Positions 40,901-50,598 of a DNA stretch of 64,000 bases are shown here, in pieces. This DNA comes from Wolfiporia cocos. Taxonomy: Eukaryota > Basidiomycota > Agaricomycetes > Polyporales > Phaeolaceae. The first letter of the stretch is position 1; every line of letters starts with the position of its first letter. The stretch spans positions 372,001 through 436,000 of the forward strand of contig JACCLO010000014.1 in NCBI GenBank assembly GCA_029448655.1, read 5' to 3'. The notes beneath the pieces were generated by a model. That model had not been told where the DNA came from, ran no database searches, and saw nothing but the letters and a program-made list of their open reading frames with translations. Position numbers and translations under genes: made by a program.

Positions 40901-43060
40901 CGTTCGTGCCCTGTTTCATCTGTTTGTTTCAGCACTGCTCCTGTGGCGAACTGAGATGCGTCTGTTTCAAGGATAAACGGCTTTTCCTTATCTGGTGTCC
41001 CTAGTGCGGGCGCCGTCGTGAATGCTTGCTTCATGAAGTCAAACGCCCTCTGTTCTTTATACGTCCACTGGAACCCTGTCCCGGTGACCGTTTTCGTGAG
41101 GTCTACCAGCGGTCGGGCGTGCGTTGAGTAGTGGTCGATGAATTTTTGGTAGAAGTTCGCGAATCCTAGAAAGGATCTGACTTCTTTGAGATTTCGGGGG
41201 GTCGGCCAGTTTTTAATCCCGTTGAGTTTCGCTGGGTCCATCTGAATATTTCCTGGGGTAATGACTAGTCCCAGAAATTCGACTCTGTCGACGCCGAAGG
41301 CGCATTTTTCAGGTTTCACAAAGAGGTGGTTATCCACCAGTCTTTGGAGAATTCGTCGCTCTCGTTCCTTGTGTGTTTTCTCATCTTCTGAGAAAATGAG
41401 GATGTCGTCCATGTAGACGAGCACCCACCCTTCTAGAATCTCTTCTTTCAGGATTTCATTCATCATTGCCTGAAAGGTTCCCGGCGCGTTGCATAGTCCG
41501 AAAAACATAACCGTGGGCTCGTACAACCCTCGGTTTGTTTTGAAGGCTGCTTTCCATTCGTCTCCCTTCTTGATCCGCACGTTGTTGTATCCCGCTCTAA
41601 GGTCCATTTTCGTGAAGATCTTTGCTCCTTTTAGCTTTTCCAGGAGCTCTGAGATCAGTGGCAAGGGATAGACGTTCTTTATCGTCCCTTCGTTCAGATA
41701 TCGATAATCTTGACAGGGTCATAGGCCGCTGTCTTTTTTTGGAACGAAAAAGAATGGTGACGCCATCGGGGATTTTGAAGGGACTATAAATCCCTTGGCC
41801 AAATTTTCTTTTAGGAATTCGTCCAGCGCCTGTTGCTCTTTAGGCGAGAGTGCGTAGACTTTGCAGTCTTTCGGCACGAAATCGGGTTTCAATTCGATTG
41901 CGTGGTCCCATGGTCTTGACGGGGGGAACGCTGATGCGGACTCCTTGCTGAACACCTTGGCGAAGTCCAGTAGGTGTTTTGGGACCATCTCCTCAATTGT
42001 TCGTTCTGGTTCGGGGGTTTTCTGCGCGAATTCCTGGGATTTCGTCAGCGCTTTCCTGACAGCGTTGATGATTTGTATCTTTGTTCGGAACTTCTTTCGC
42101 GTCTCCCCTTTCTTTCCTATGATCCTAGGGTTATCTTTTGCAAAGCGTCGGATCGCTTCGTACTCCTCGGGAGTATAGAGCCGCTGCGCTGTTTCCTCTG
42201 GCTGGTCCGTGGATCCAAACCCTTTCTCCCCTCGTTCTGTTTCATCTAGGTCTTCGACCTCTATAATGTCGGGGGTGAGGTGCCGTTTGAAGATTATCTG
42301 GGCTATTCGCATGCCCGGGATAATTCTATGTGTCTTGCCTGAGTAGTTGAAGACGATGGCTCCGACGTCTCCTCGGTAGTCCGAGTCTATGACTCCGGCT
42401 TGTACTACCAATCCGTGTCTGAGGGTGTTGCCTGATCGTCCGGCCAACCTTCCATACGATCCCTTCGGGATCTTCATTTTTACTCCTGTGGAGACGAGTT
42501 TCCATCCTCCGGCGGGAATCTTGGTTTCTTCTGCGGCGTAAAGGTCGTACCCTGCAGCTTCTTGGGTCCCCCTTGTTGGAATTTTCCCTCCTGGGGCAAC
42601 TACCATTTCCACCGTATCCATTCGGATCGTGGTTTCCTGTTTCTTTTCTTCTGCCCCTAGTATTGATCGTACATCGACTGTTTGGTCCTTCCAGTCGATT
42701 GTGGGGTTTTCGTCTTTTAGCCACCCATACCCTAGAATCATATTCTCTGTTCCGATTGATCCAACTAGGAATCGGACTTTTCGTGTTTTCTGGGTCTTCG
42801 GATATCGTAGTAGTATGGTGGCTTCTTGGTCTATTCGCCCATCTTTGTTTTCTGTTCCGTCAACATTTTTGACGATGATCGGGTTCTTCAAGGGTTGCGT
42901 AGGCACCTTGTATTTTTCTACCACTCTGTTGTGGATCAGGTTCGACATTGCTCCTGAGTCGATTAGTGCATTGCACTTCACGGGTTTTGCCAGCGTCATG
43001 ATTACCGGGATGAAGAGGGATCGATTCTTCTCGAACGAGGTAATTACATGCGCTGCTTTC
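37945..43060 (-). pseudogene. RE3 pol: protease-dUTPase-RT-RNase H-integrase-chromodomain
   Basis: One frame with TGA at 41719-41721 and 39970-39972. Protease [11 protein letters not shown] lies near 42960. The dUTPase is at about 42590-42210 ([47 protein letters not shown]). Reverse transcriptase has an intact YMDDILIF near 41400. RNase H, integrase (DRGPQFAS; DGQTERMNQ) and chromodomain (YFVKWKGYATADNSWED, about 39200-39140) follow. A 350-residue C-terminal tail extends to 37945 and is conserved with RE1 (for example ELQGRLILW / ELQNRTILW and a shared TGSSTAPI). The first stop falls just before DYRYLNEGT of the polymerase. Confidence 0.9.
37988..39052 (-). CDS. RE3 third ORF, double zinc-knuckle protein (354 aa)
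   Basis: Open frame from MSTTRHQ at 39052 to EQDAEAL, overlapping the pol C-terminus over its entire length in another frame. It is homologous to the RE1 frame 15964-14975. The middle is rich in Arg/Pro/Ser; RRSPSV and REEFERG are shared with RE1. Two C-terminal zinc knuckles read CRQCGSANHWILDC and CRTCGLNQPGHRQNEC. The frame is also open upstream to 39220, so the start could be earlier. Function is unknown; nucleic-acid binding is likely. Its place resembles that of env genes but it has no signal peptide or membrane span. Confidence 0.7.
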   Translation of the reverse strand: MSTTRHQLPRRATTPHSDTGHREGRPRGTPPRRYSPQHLQIRHALLWYRAEGPFAGRADGWTALFDITQDLTHIYSSYQNITEDLVRMEGQIRAQREGLELLTDRLIDRLAATTTARLRHALNDFEDREHVTPSRPEYTPRPARFFTPDERRRVARPFDFMEGDRVLFPLPTETQRARRTGVRDPTPRISGMGGNGRRESPARPTSPRATPARQRRANSTPPIRRSPSVQSITREEFERGAREHERDTASLPTWAARNLHRAAHHWRYQHNEYLRNIPSLRVPARPSPEQPCRQCGSANHWILDCPDYICRTCGLNQPGHRQNECRQHFVWRTPTTPSLSGNGDIYNEQDAEAL

Positions 43061-43088
43061 TCGGAGGGTAAGACCGTGGGCTTCCCTC

Positions 43089-44936
43089 CTAGGCAAAATC
43101 CTGTTCTTCTACGAGCTGTGCTAGGAGCTCGGGGTTCTTGGCTTTCAGGGCCCTAATTGCTGTGACCGCTCTGTTAGCGGTGATGTATTCAGTCTCTTCC
43201 TCAGAGACTTCTTCAATGCGAGCTTCTTGCTCGGCTTCTTCTTCTTCGGTCTTTCGAGTAGTCCGCCTAGGGCGGGCTGGCTTCCTCGGCCTCTTCGGGC
43301 AGTCTCACGACATATGCCCTGGCTGATGACAGGTGAAACATTTTCCCTTCTTGATGTGATCGTCCCTTTCCTGGGTGGTCATTCGATCTACATCCATCGC
43401 ATTCGGATCTTTCAGTGCGGTTGTTTGTGGAGCACTAGTGCGTCCGTTATTCTGGTTCGAGGCTTGCCAAGCCTTTTTCTTGACAAACGGTTTATCCCGT
43501 TTCAAGAATATCTTGTACGTATTTTCATAGTACGAGGCAGCGGACTGCCATTCATCAATGGTCGCTGGTAGCGGCCGAACGCCGATGATGTATCGGGTCG
43601 TATGTTCGGGTAACCCTTTCTCGAAGAGGGTTATGAGCAACGCGTTTCCGTCCGTGCTGTATCGATCGTACTGGGCCTTCCCGGCCAAGTTGTTGAACTC
43701 GGTGATATAATCATCAATGTCCTTCCTGTCCTGGGTTACGTCCAGGATTTTCTTCCGCGCCTTCTGTACCTCTTCAATGGCTCCGAAGGCTTTGTGGAAG
43801 TCTGCATCAAACTGTGCAAGACTAGGCGGGAAGAATCGTTTCGTCTGGGGGTTCGTATAAACCCGGTGATAATTCTGTTTCCATTGGCCCGTTTTCCCCT
43901 TGTTCAAAATATAAGAGAGGATAAAGATCACTCTCTGAACGTCGTTCTGGAATGACGTTTCGTACATCGTAAACCAGGAATTGCACTGGTTTATGAAGTT
44001 CTGCATGTCGGATCGTTCCCCGTCGAATACGTCTGGGGGATTGATCTTTATCATTGGGGGTTGGTAGTACGGGTTCGGCGCCGGAGGTTGAGGGTGCGGC
44101 GCATTCGGTGGTGGAGGCCCTCCTGGGGGTTCTCCTCCTCCCGGGTATCCTCCACCCGGGTTTCCTGGGTTTCCTCCGGGGTTCTCTGGGTTCCCTCCAG
44201 GGTTTCCTCCTCCGGGGTTCACGGGGGGTCCTCCTCCGAGTCCTCCAGGAGGGGGGGCATTCCCTCCTCCGAGTCCGAAGTTTCCTCCCAGTCCTCCTCC
44301 GCTTGTACCTGCGGAGGTTCGTCCAAATAGGCCTGAAGGCCATGTTCCTGGGTTTGTCGTTCCCATTCCTCCGCTTGGGCTAGTCCAAGACGGATTTCCT
44401 CCGCTACCCATTCCGGGTGTGTTCTGTGGGGGGTTTCCAAAGAGGTCTGTTCCTCCAGCCATAGGCCCAATCCCACTCTGCGCAAAAGCAGATACAAATC
44501 CTGGAGGGTCCTGTCCTCCGGTCTGGCTGTCATCTGTTCCTGTAAAGTTTCCAGGATTTCTCCCATCATCTCCGATGTGCTCAATTCCTGCCATTCCTGT
44601 GGCGCCCGAAGGCTGATTTGTATTTCCATCGGCATCGAAGGTTCTGTTGATGGTTTCGGTTTCGTTTTCGGTCAACGTCGCGGTTGACATCGGAGGGATT
44701 TCTCCGAATCGTTCGAACACTTCACGTGTTATTTCCCAAGCGGTCGTTCCTGCGGAGGGGTATACTTGTACCCACTTCGATGCCCTATCTTCTCTGGGGA
44801 TGACAACAATTCCTCCGTGGTTACGGAAGGCTCCAATGGTGTCAGTCCACTCGTATTGGTTGAGTCTGTAGACTCCCTGAATGTCCTCGGGCAAGAGTTC
44901 AATCAGTCGTGCTGGGAATTCTGGTCCAAACATCAT
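43089..44936 (-). pseudogene. RE3 gag with a stop in the zinc knuckle
   Basis: 615 codons from MMFGPEFPARLIELLPED to a TAG at 43089-43091. A Gly/Pro-rich tract spans about 44060-44280. The capsid-like core follows, then DPNAMDVDRM just before the knuckle CFTCHQPGHMS-stop-DC. The TGA at 43305-43307 falls between Ser and Asp of the CCHC box. The rest of the frame beyond is open. Its end relative to pol (-1) is the same as in RE1. Confidence 0.9.
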
Positions 44937-44970
44937 GTGCCCTTACACCGTGGTAGGTGAGGGTGTGATA

Positions 44971-44981
44971 AGCTCGACCTT
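44971..44981 (-). promoter_or_regulatory. RE3 primer-binding site, self-priming type
   Basis: The transcript reads AAGGTCGAGCT one base after the 5' LTR. It is complementary to AGCTCGACCTT in the LTR (plus 45307-45317), about 36 nt after TATAAAAA. The 11 bases are the same as in RE1 although the LTRs are otherwise very different. Confidence 0.7.
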
Positions 44982-44982
44982 C

Positions 44983-45690
44983 TGTTACGGGTCGAATACC
45001 CGTTCGTATATTCGAGTCGCGAATATAGATTGTTCTTCTGCACGTAGGCACGTCGCCGTATGCAAGGCAAATACTCGTTAGATGCCTTCGGGTCCTAAGT
45101 GAAGTCCTTAGGAGATCGGTTAATATCCAATACGCGTTAGAGGATATAATCTGTTCAAGTGCGAGTCGAATAGAATATAAGGCTCGCCTAAGTCCGAGAA
45201 GTCAGTGTGCACTTCGAGGACTTAGTTGTTCGGTTGCTCGAGTGAGAAATACTGAGCGTAGTTTCCTACGTTTGAGAACGAGTATAAGACTTCTTGTTTA
45301 TACAACAAGGTCGAGCTGAAGAGCCTCGACGGTAAGTACATGAGTTTTTATACTACGCTAGGTTTCAGGGGTCAAGTCTGTCCCAGATGCCACAGCTACT
45401 ATCTACGCTATAGTCCCAAACGTTTGATAAGTATGGAGTGATATATCTGAGACGATAGATAGGAATGATGGCGGTTGAACGCCATCTGTCAGCTAATAAA
45501 CGATGAACATGAAACGGTGGCAGGGTTGGATCTGCCAAAGATGAAACGAGCCCTACAGACTAGTACAGCTGGGGATGCGCCCAGTAAGATCACGAGTAGC
45601 CAGGGGGGCTGGTTGCGCAACAAGTCCCTGTATCGTATTCGCCCGGTGGTGAGTTCTGTCGATATTCTAAAAATCAAAATAACCGTAACA
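44983..45690 (-). repeat. RE3 5' LTR (708 bp)
   Basis: Partner of 37226-37933, with about three differences (cccgttcg versus cccatttg near one end, and one base near the other). Confidence 0.95.
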
Positions 45691-46194
45691 GCATGCTTCA
45701 CACACTCAGCTGTGGCACACCCTTGTTGTCATAGTCCTCAGGCTCACCAAAAATGATAGCAGCAGGACCATCAGCATGCAGTATTGAGCAGCAGAGTCAG
45801 CGAACACAAAACAATAAGTTAGCCAGAGCTAGTCTCTCACGTGGTATTGGCACTCTAGCCACATACCCTGAATGGTAGCTTCCTTATTGGTTGACACGAT
45901 CGAGAAAAACGTGTTGTGTCATGAATTTCCGAAATAGCTGTAACTATACTATTGTATACATATGCTGTTCATTTTAGACTACATAAAAGTCATATCCTTA
46001 ACGTTGGAACTTGCCGCTTACCGTTGGGCGCCTACATGATACCCCATATGGCAGGTGCGCTACTGAACGCCGTGCCGGTGGAAGGTTATTTTGACTCTTA
46101 ATCCTATTATAAATTGTAGGCCTCAATGTTCCTTTTCATTAAGGAAAAATTGACAGTGGTGTATTTCAAACTTTCGAAGCCATAATGATGACCA

Positions 46195-46353
46195 TCCTAG
46201 CAGTGATAGGCCCCGGCTCGGCCCCGGTCCAGGCCGGGCCAAGCCGTGAGCCGTCAGTGGTGAGGGCCCGGCCTGAGGTTTTGAAAAGCCGTGGGCCGTC
46301 AAAGCCGGGCCAAAGCCGGGGCTTTTGGGCCGGGCCGGGCCTGCACATCACTA
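46195..46353 (-). repeat. Right GC-rich terminal inverted repeat of the island
   Basis: Read on the minus strand it begins TAGTGATGTGCAGGCCCGG and ends near ATGGTCATCATTATGGCT, matching the ends of the left arm 12995-13150. The GGCCCGG core has drifted. Confidence 0.65.
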
Positions 46354-46877
46354 AGAACATCTCCTATCCTGTTGAAGACTTTCGACCACGCGGTGGATCC
46401 TCACACGCTGGATGGAACTGGAGACGATGCCTGGTTGTTGTAATGGGGGGAGAGATTAATATATCCACTCTAGGTATCGTTCTGAGACCTATTACTGTTC
46501 CATACAGCGTGAACTAAATCCGTTCATGCACAGTGCACCAACGTAAGCTACAGCAACATATGGTTGCTCCGTAAAGTGTGGTGATATGCAGCCAACGACC
46601 TGAGGCACGCACCTCATCAGTTACGATGTTGCACTGCTATTAGCTATCACGTAATGTCTGGATCCGGCGACCATGTTGCTTGCCAATTGTCTCTAGTGCC
46701 CAGCATGATGCAGCTTAATAGATGATTGTGAATATGGCAACTTCCTCAAGACCTCACGCCGCACTCCCCAAGTTTCTCATCCTCCTTTGCAGCACTGGTG
46801 TGTATATACATTGTTCCCATTCGGCACTTCTACCCCATAATGTTAGAATGGAATCCTTAGGACGTCTCGTATTTTAT
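46354..46877. repeat. Right piece of split 3' flank of tandem unit 2
   Basis: Homologous to 10099-10678, the flank of copy 1; for example CTCCTATCCTGTTGA occurs in both. With 12521-12994 it makes up one continuous unit that the island interrupted. No gene is seen. Confidence 0.65.
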
Positions 46878-48496
46878 TCACAATTTGGGCTCCTCCAAAG
46901 ACAGTGATGAGATGATGTCCTGAATGCGACTAAAGTACGGGTCCATCAGCGCTGGAGTCATCCGCGATGCGCTGTACATGAGGTCCATATGCAGCTTTTT
47001 GTCATACGTCCAGATGATGAGTGAATCAATAAAGGGATCCGCCTTGACACCCATCGTCATATTGGCGATATATAGTGCAGGCGCCGCAGCCTGTCCGCCC
47101 TCTTCGGACGATGCTGAGGAAGAAACAAATGAATAATGCATAGGCAACTCGCTATCAAGATCCCCGATGCTGCTCAGGTAGGGTACCGATGGCTTGCTTG
47201 CAACACGGCCGAAGAAATCCTCTGCCATGGTGGCACGGGCGAGTTGCACGAACTGCCAGAAATGCGGGGATTGTACGAATGCACGTATGTTATCTCTGCA
47301 TTGCTTCGCAAGAGACCACAGTGTTTCCATCTTATGCGTGGCTGCATACGCAGAGGGTGGAGCAACAATGTATACCGGGAAGGTGATGATGCGCGCGGAT
47401 TGTTCCGACTCCAATTCCCTTGCTTCGGAGTCGGCTCTCGCCATCAGGTCGATCGCGTTGCTGAGGCAGAAGCCCTGGGGTTCGTTGGGTGAAATGGACG
47501 ACAGAGACTCCGAGTTTGCGTGCATCTCCATAGCCGCCAGCGCCATAACGGCTGAAGCGATATGGGTGATAGTAACGCCATGTGCGCTGCAGGTGGAGAG
47601 GATCCTCTTCGTATCTTCACGGGACCAGACTCGCAGGATTTCGTGAGGCATAGCGTCGTCCTTTGCTCCTGTCCCATCGGGTATACGCCCACCTCGTGGC
47701 TTGCGTCGAGATCACTCGTGAGCATGCCGTGGAAGGCGGATGTCATATTTTCACTTACGAGCGTCGACGCGTGTATCAAATTATTGTACGCGTCTCGTGC
47801 CTCCATCTGGGAATCCGATATATGCGTCTTTGGCAGCCAATCTTCAAGGCTGTCTGGGATGCGCAGGGGCCGCTTCGGACCAGAGAAGTATCCCATGAGC
47901 TCTCCATGCGCACGGTCGACATCGACGAGTAATTCCAAGAATTGACGGACCACGCGTATTTGTCGACGTGCATCTGTTACGAAGTGGGGTTCCTGCAGAC
48001 CGAAGATGTACTGGCCCTCGGCGCTTCCAACACCCTTCATCCATACAAACCGTATAATCCCTTGTCGGATGTCCAACACGTCTCGCGGGTCCACCTCTTC
48101 GGACCAGCGCTTGCGTAGCGCGGCTACGGTATGAGCTCGGGTCCGGAATGTGCTGAACTCTACCATGTCCCTGGCCTCCTTCAGGGCATGTCGCTCGGTC
48201 ATGGGCGCCGCACATACATATGCTGGAACGGGACCCGCAAAAGAGACATGACATGACAATAAAGGGTTGCGGATGCGCAATGCAGCTATTGCGAGGACAA
48301 TGTGATCATCGTACACACTTCGTGCGAAGGGGCTGTCGAGGGCGAGGATCACGTAGCCATCGGAGAAGCCTTGCATTCCGCGTGTGAAGACCTGACCCAA
48401 CTCTGACCTGGCTAGCGGACGACTAGATGTAATTGTGGTTTCAGTTAGATCGCTGAAAGAGAGCGAAAGCTCGGGGGTCGTTGAAGCGTTAGCCAT
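46878..48496 (-). CDS. CAT-like acyltransferase family protein, copy 2
   Basis: Paralogue of copy 1 with the same two-exon structure: 48496-47759 and 47699-46878, a 59-nt intron starting GTAAGT and ending GCAAG, 519 residues. The HxxxD signature is HFVTD. Read straight through, the frame breaks just after the intron position, but splicing gives exactly the same coding length as the other copies. A TATAAG box lies about 50 bp upstream. The crotonase gene 48937-50134 lies 440 bp upstream on the same strand. An acyl-CoA hydratase next to an acyl-transfer enzyme fits a joint role in acyl metabolism, but that is inference. Confidence 0.7.
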
Positions 48497-48936
48497 ATCG
48501 ATCGTCCTGCTACGGAGAAATGTGGGATAGCAGGGCAGATGCCCACTTATACTTGATTGACTTGTACCTATTTCGTATGGTCATAGACCAGCCGCGTCCA
48601 CAGGTGTCTGGGCTGCTCATATCTAGCTCGAAGGATCCTGAACGCAGTCAGTTACGATCAGTGATACTTTCCTTCTGTACTGATAGGATGAACAAGCCGA
48701 ACTGTCAAAATCAAAGGATGGATCCAAGAAACGGTCATTGATCAGCTGGGCAATGCAATGGGGATAAAGCGTTTGATCGGGGATATCTCTTGAATAGCGA
48801 AGTAGAAGGCCAATTTGAATACAGGGTTGTTTCTACGGGTTCGGATCACAAGATTGTGTGAATGATCGCAGCGCTGCAGGGAATGACTGTTGCACATGCT
48901 AGCAACCGCCAAGAGCCACTTCTTTACGAGGAACGT

Positions 48937-50134
48937 TCATTCTCCTTTGAACACCGGAGCTCGTTTCTCCTTAAATGCTTCGAGAGCCTCAATCCGATCG
49001 CTCGTCTTCAGAAGCGGCTCGTACGCGGCTCGCTCAAAGTCCAAGCCTGTACGAGGCACTGTTGACATAGCTTACAGCCATGCAGGAATGAACTTACCTG
49101 ATTCTAAACCCAGTTCTGGCGCCCGAGATATCGCTTGCTTCGCGGCGCGAAGCGCTAATGGAGCTACAGGTAGATGGAATGGTAGAATACAACCCGTTTG
49201 TTGTACGCTAGTGCTTACCGTTCAATGCGATCTCCGCGGCTAGTTCGAGTGCCTTATCTACAGCAGAAGAATCAGCAGTGGAGACGTAGTCCACCAGACC
49301 TGCGGGCTGTTTTAATGTTCAGAGACTGGCAACCATCAGGAAAGGTACCGAAGTCCAGAGCTTCCGAAGCAGACAGAGAGCGTGCGGTGAAGATCAAGCT
49401 TTTCGCCCTCGACAGTCCCAGCAGTCGCGTGAGCCTTTGCGTGCCTCCCGCTCCAGGAATGATGCCAAGGCGCGTCTCAGGTAGACCAATCTTTGTCACA
49501 GAATGGCCTATGCACAGCGGTAGACACGGCGTGGCTTAGTCAACACATTTTGCGAAGTCACTTTGCGTACCTGCCACTCGGAGGTCGCATGCAAGGCTCG
49601 TCTCGAGGCCTCCACCCAGAGCTGGTCCGTCAATGGCTGCGATGGTTGGCACAGGTAGGTTTTCCAGTGTCGCAAGAGCGCCTCGCAAATCCAGAAGGAG
49701 CTTGTTGACCTGCGGCTTGCTCATAGAACGCCTCTCTATGAGATCTGCCCCAGCGCAGAAGGATCCAGGTGTCGATGATCGCACAACGAGTACGCGCACA
49801 CTGAATAAATGTGGCATTGCAGCACTGTTACAGTTTCATCTAAGATGGCGATACTTGTTATTGAATTGTACAGAATCCAAACATTGGCGGAATTCCTTGG
49901 AAAGTCGTCAATGGCTATGTCGTGAAATACTATAGAACACACCCTCAAGAGCTGTAATGATATAGCATTCTTCGCCTGCGGTCGGTTCAACATAAGAAAA
50001 GTGACTCCAGGACGAGATTCCGCGGGTGCTAGGAAGGCCTCCGAGGTCGTGGTTTGAAACGACCTGTGGCCGATGTACGTATGCACTTTGTAACAGCCTG
50101 AACGGATCCGAGTTATGCCGATGCTTCTGAGCAT
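48937..50134 (-). CDS. Crotonase-type enoyl-CoA / methylglutaconyl-CoA hydratase, copy 1
   Basis: Hydrates an enoyl-CoA; closest in pattern to mitochondrial AUH/ECHDC2-type enzymes. Seven exons: 50134-49943, 49895-49855, 49800-49571, 49507-49349, 49299-49219, 49163-49098, 49046-48937. Introns are 47-63 nt; the product is 292 residues. The first 30 residues are Arg/Ser rich with no acidic residue ([13 protein letters not shown]), as in a mitochondrial presequence. The oxyanion-hole segment is SFCAGADL. The two catalytic Glu lie in [11 protein letters not shown] and [15 protein letters not shown]. The protein ends FKGE. All junctions keep the frame and match the second copy base for base in position. 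Confidence 0.85.
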
Positions 50135-50598
50135 TGTTAGATGCTAAGACTACGCCTGAACAAATTAAAGGTGCAGCGTCAAACAATTGATGGACAATTT
50201 AAACCCATGCGCCAGCGTCTCCAGTGAAATTTTCATGCATTGATGTACCCATTAAGTGCGTCTTGAAAGCTTGAAGCCTGATCTTGATGTATCACGATCT
50301 AATTGTATCTGCAAATACTCACTGGTGTCGATGAGCGTTACTTAACATTATGTAATCTCTGGTGCCTGAATATTGAATCCTCGGACTGCATCATGCAGCC
50401 TCTACTTAAGACTACTACCCTATCTTCACCTTTTGATTGCGAATATGACGACTTCGACCGGCTCTTACCCTCCAAGACCTCTTCATCATCCTCGCTCCAG
50501 CGCTTTGCAGTATAGTCAATATATATTCTCTGAGATTGCTCGTTTTCAACGCTTCTACTATACAATTTATACATGGATCGGGAGGCCCTGTTTTTGAT
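50135..50598. other. Spacer between tandem units 2 and 3
   Basis: Holds the promoter of the crotonase copy 1 and the 3' flank of acyltransferase copy 3. Part of it (about 50380-50598) matches 10450-10678, the flank of copy 1. No gene. Confidence 0.5.

Larger units (their letters stand above)
37226..45690 (-). mobile_element. Ty3/gypsy chromovirus RE3, recent but mutated
   Basis: LTR retrotransposon of 8465 bp with target duplications GCATG at 37221-37225 and 45691-45695. The 708-bp LTRs differ at about three positions, so insertion was recent. Gene order: gag 44936-43089, pol 43000-37945 in the -1 frame, third ORF 39052-37988 overlapping pol. Gag has one TGA and pol two, each at a place where the relatives or context call for Arg (CGA). 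It is therefore not autonomous as it stands, despite its youth. Confidence 0.95.
13908..45940. mobile_element. Inverted-repeat DNA element, TA-flanked, nested in the island
   Basis: Starts CAGCTATTTCGGAAATTC at 13908 and ends with the reverse complement at 45940. The two arms match over about 80 bp with scattered differences, and each is flanked by TA. TA duplications and CAG ends fit the Tc1/mariner group. Its own remaining sequence is 13908-14376, probably 32928-33430, and 45691-45940. A short minus-strand frame near 45700-45780 (ADGPAAIIFGEPEDYDNKG) looks protein-like but is unrecognised. All retroelements of the island lie inside it. Confidence 0.5.
12995..46353. mobile_element. Transposon island with hAT-like termini
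   Basis: The whole 33.4-kb island starts TAGTGATGTGC and ends GCACATCACTA, followed inward on each side by about 150 bp of GGCCCGG-rich sequence in inverted orientation. It is flanked by 8-bp direct repeats AGAATATC (12987-12994) and AGAACATC (46354-46361), 7 of 8 identical. The paralogous unit has the unoccupied site AGCATATC at 10099-10106. Eight-bp duplications and TAG-type ends are typical of hAT transposons. No hAT transposase is seen, so the original insertion was probably a short non-autonomous element later filled by other transposons. Confidence 0.7.
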
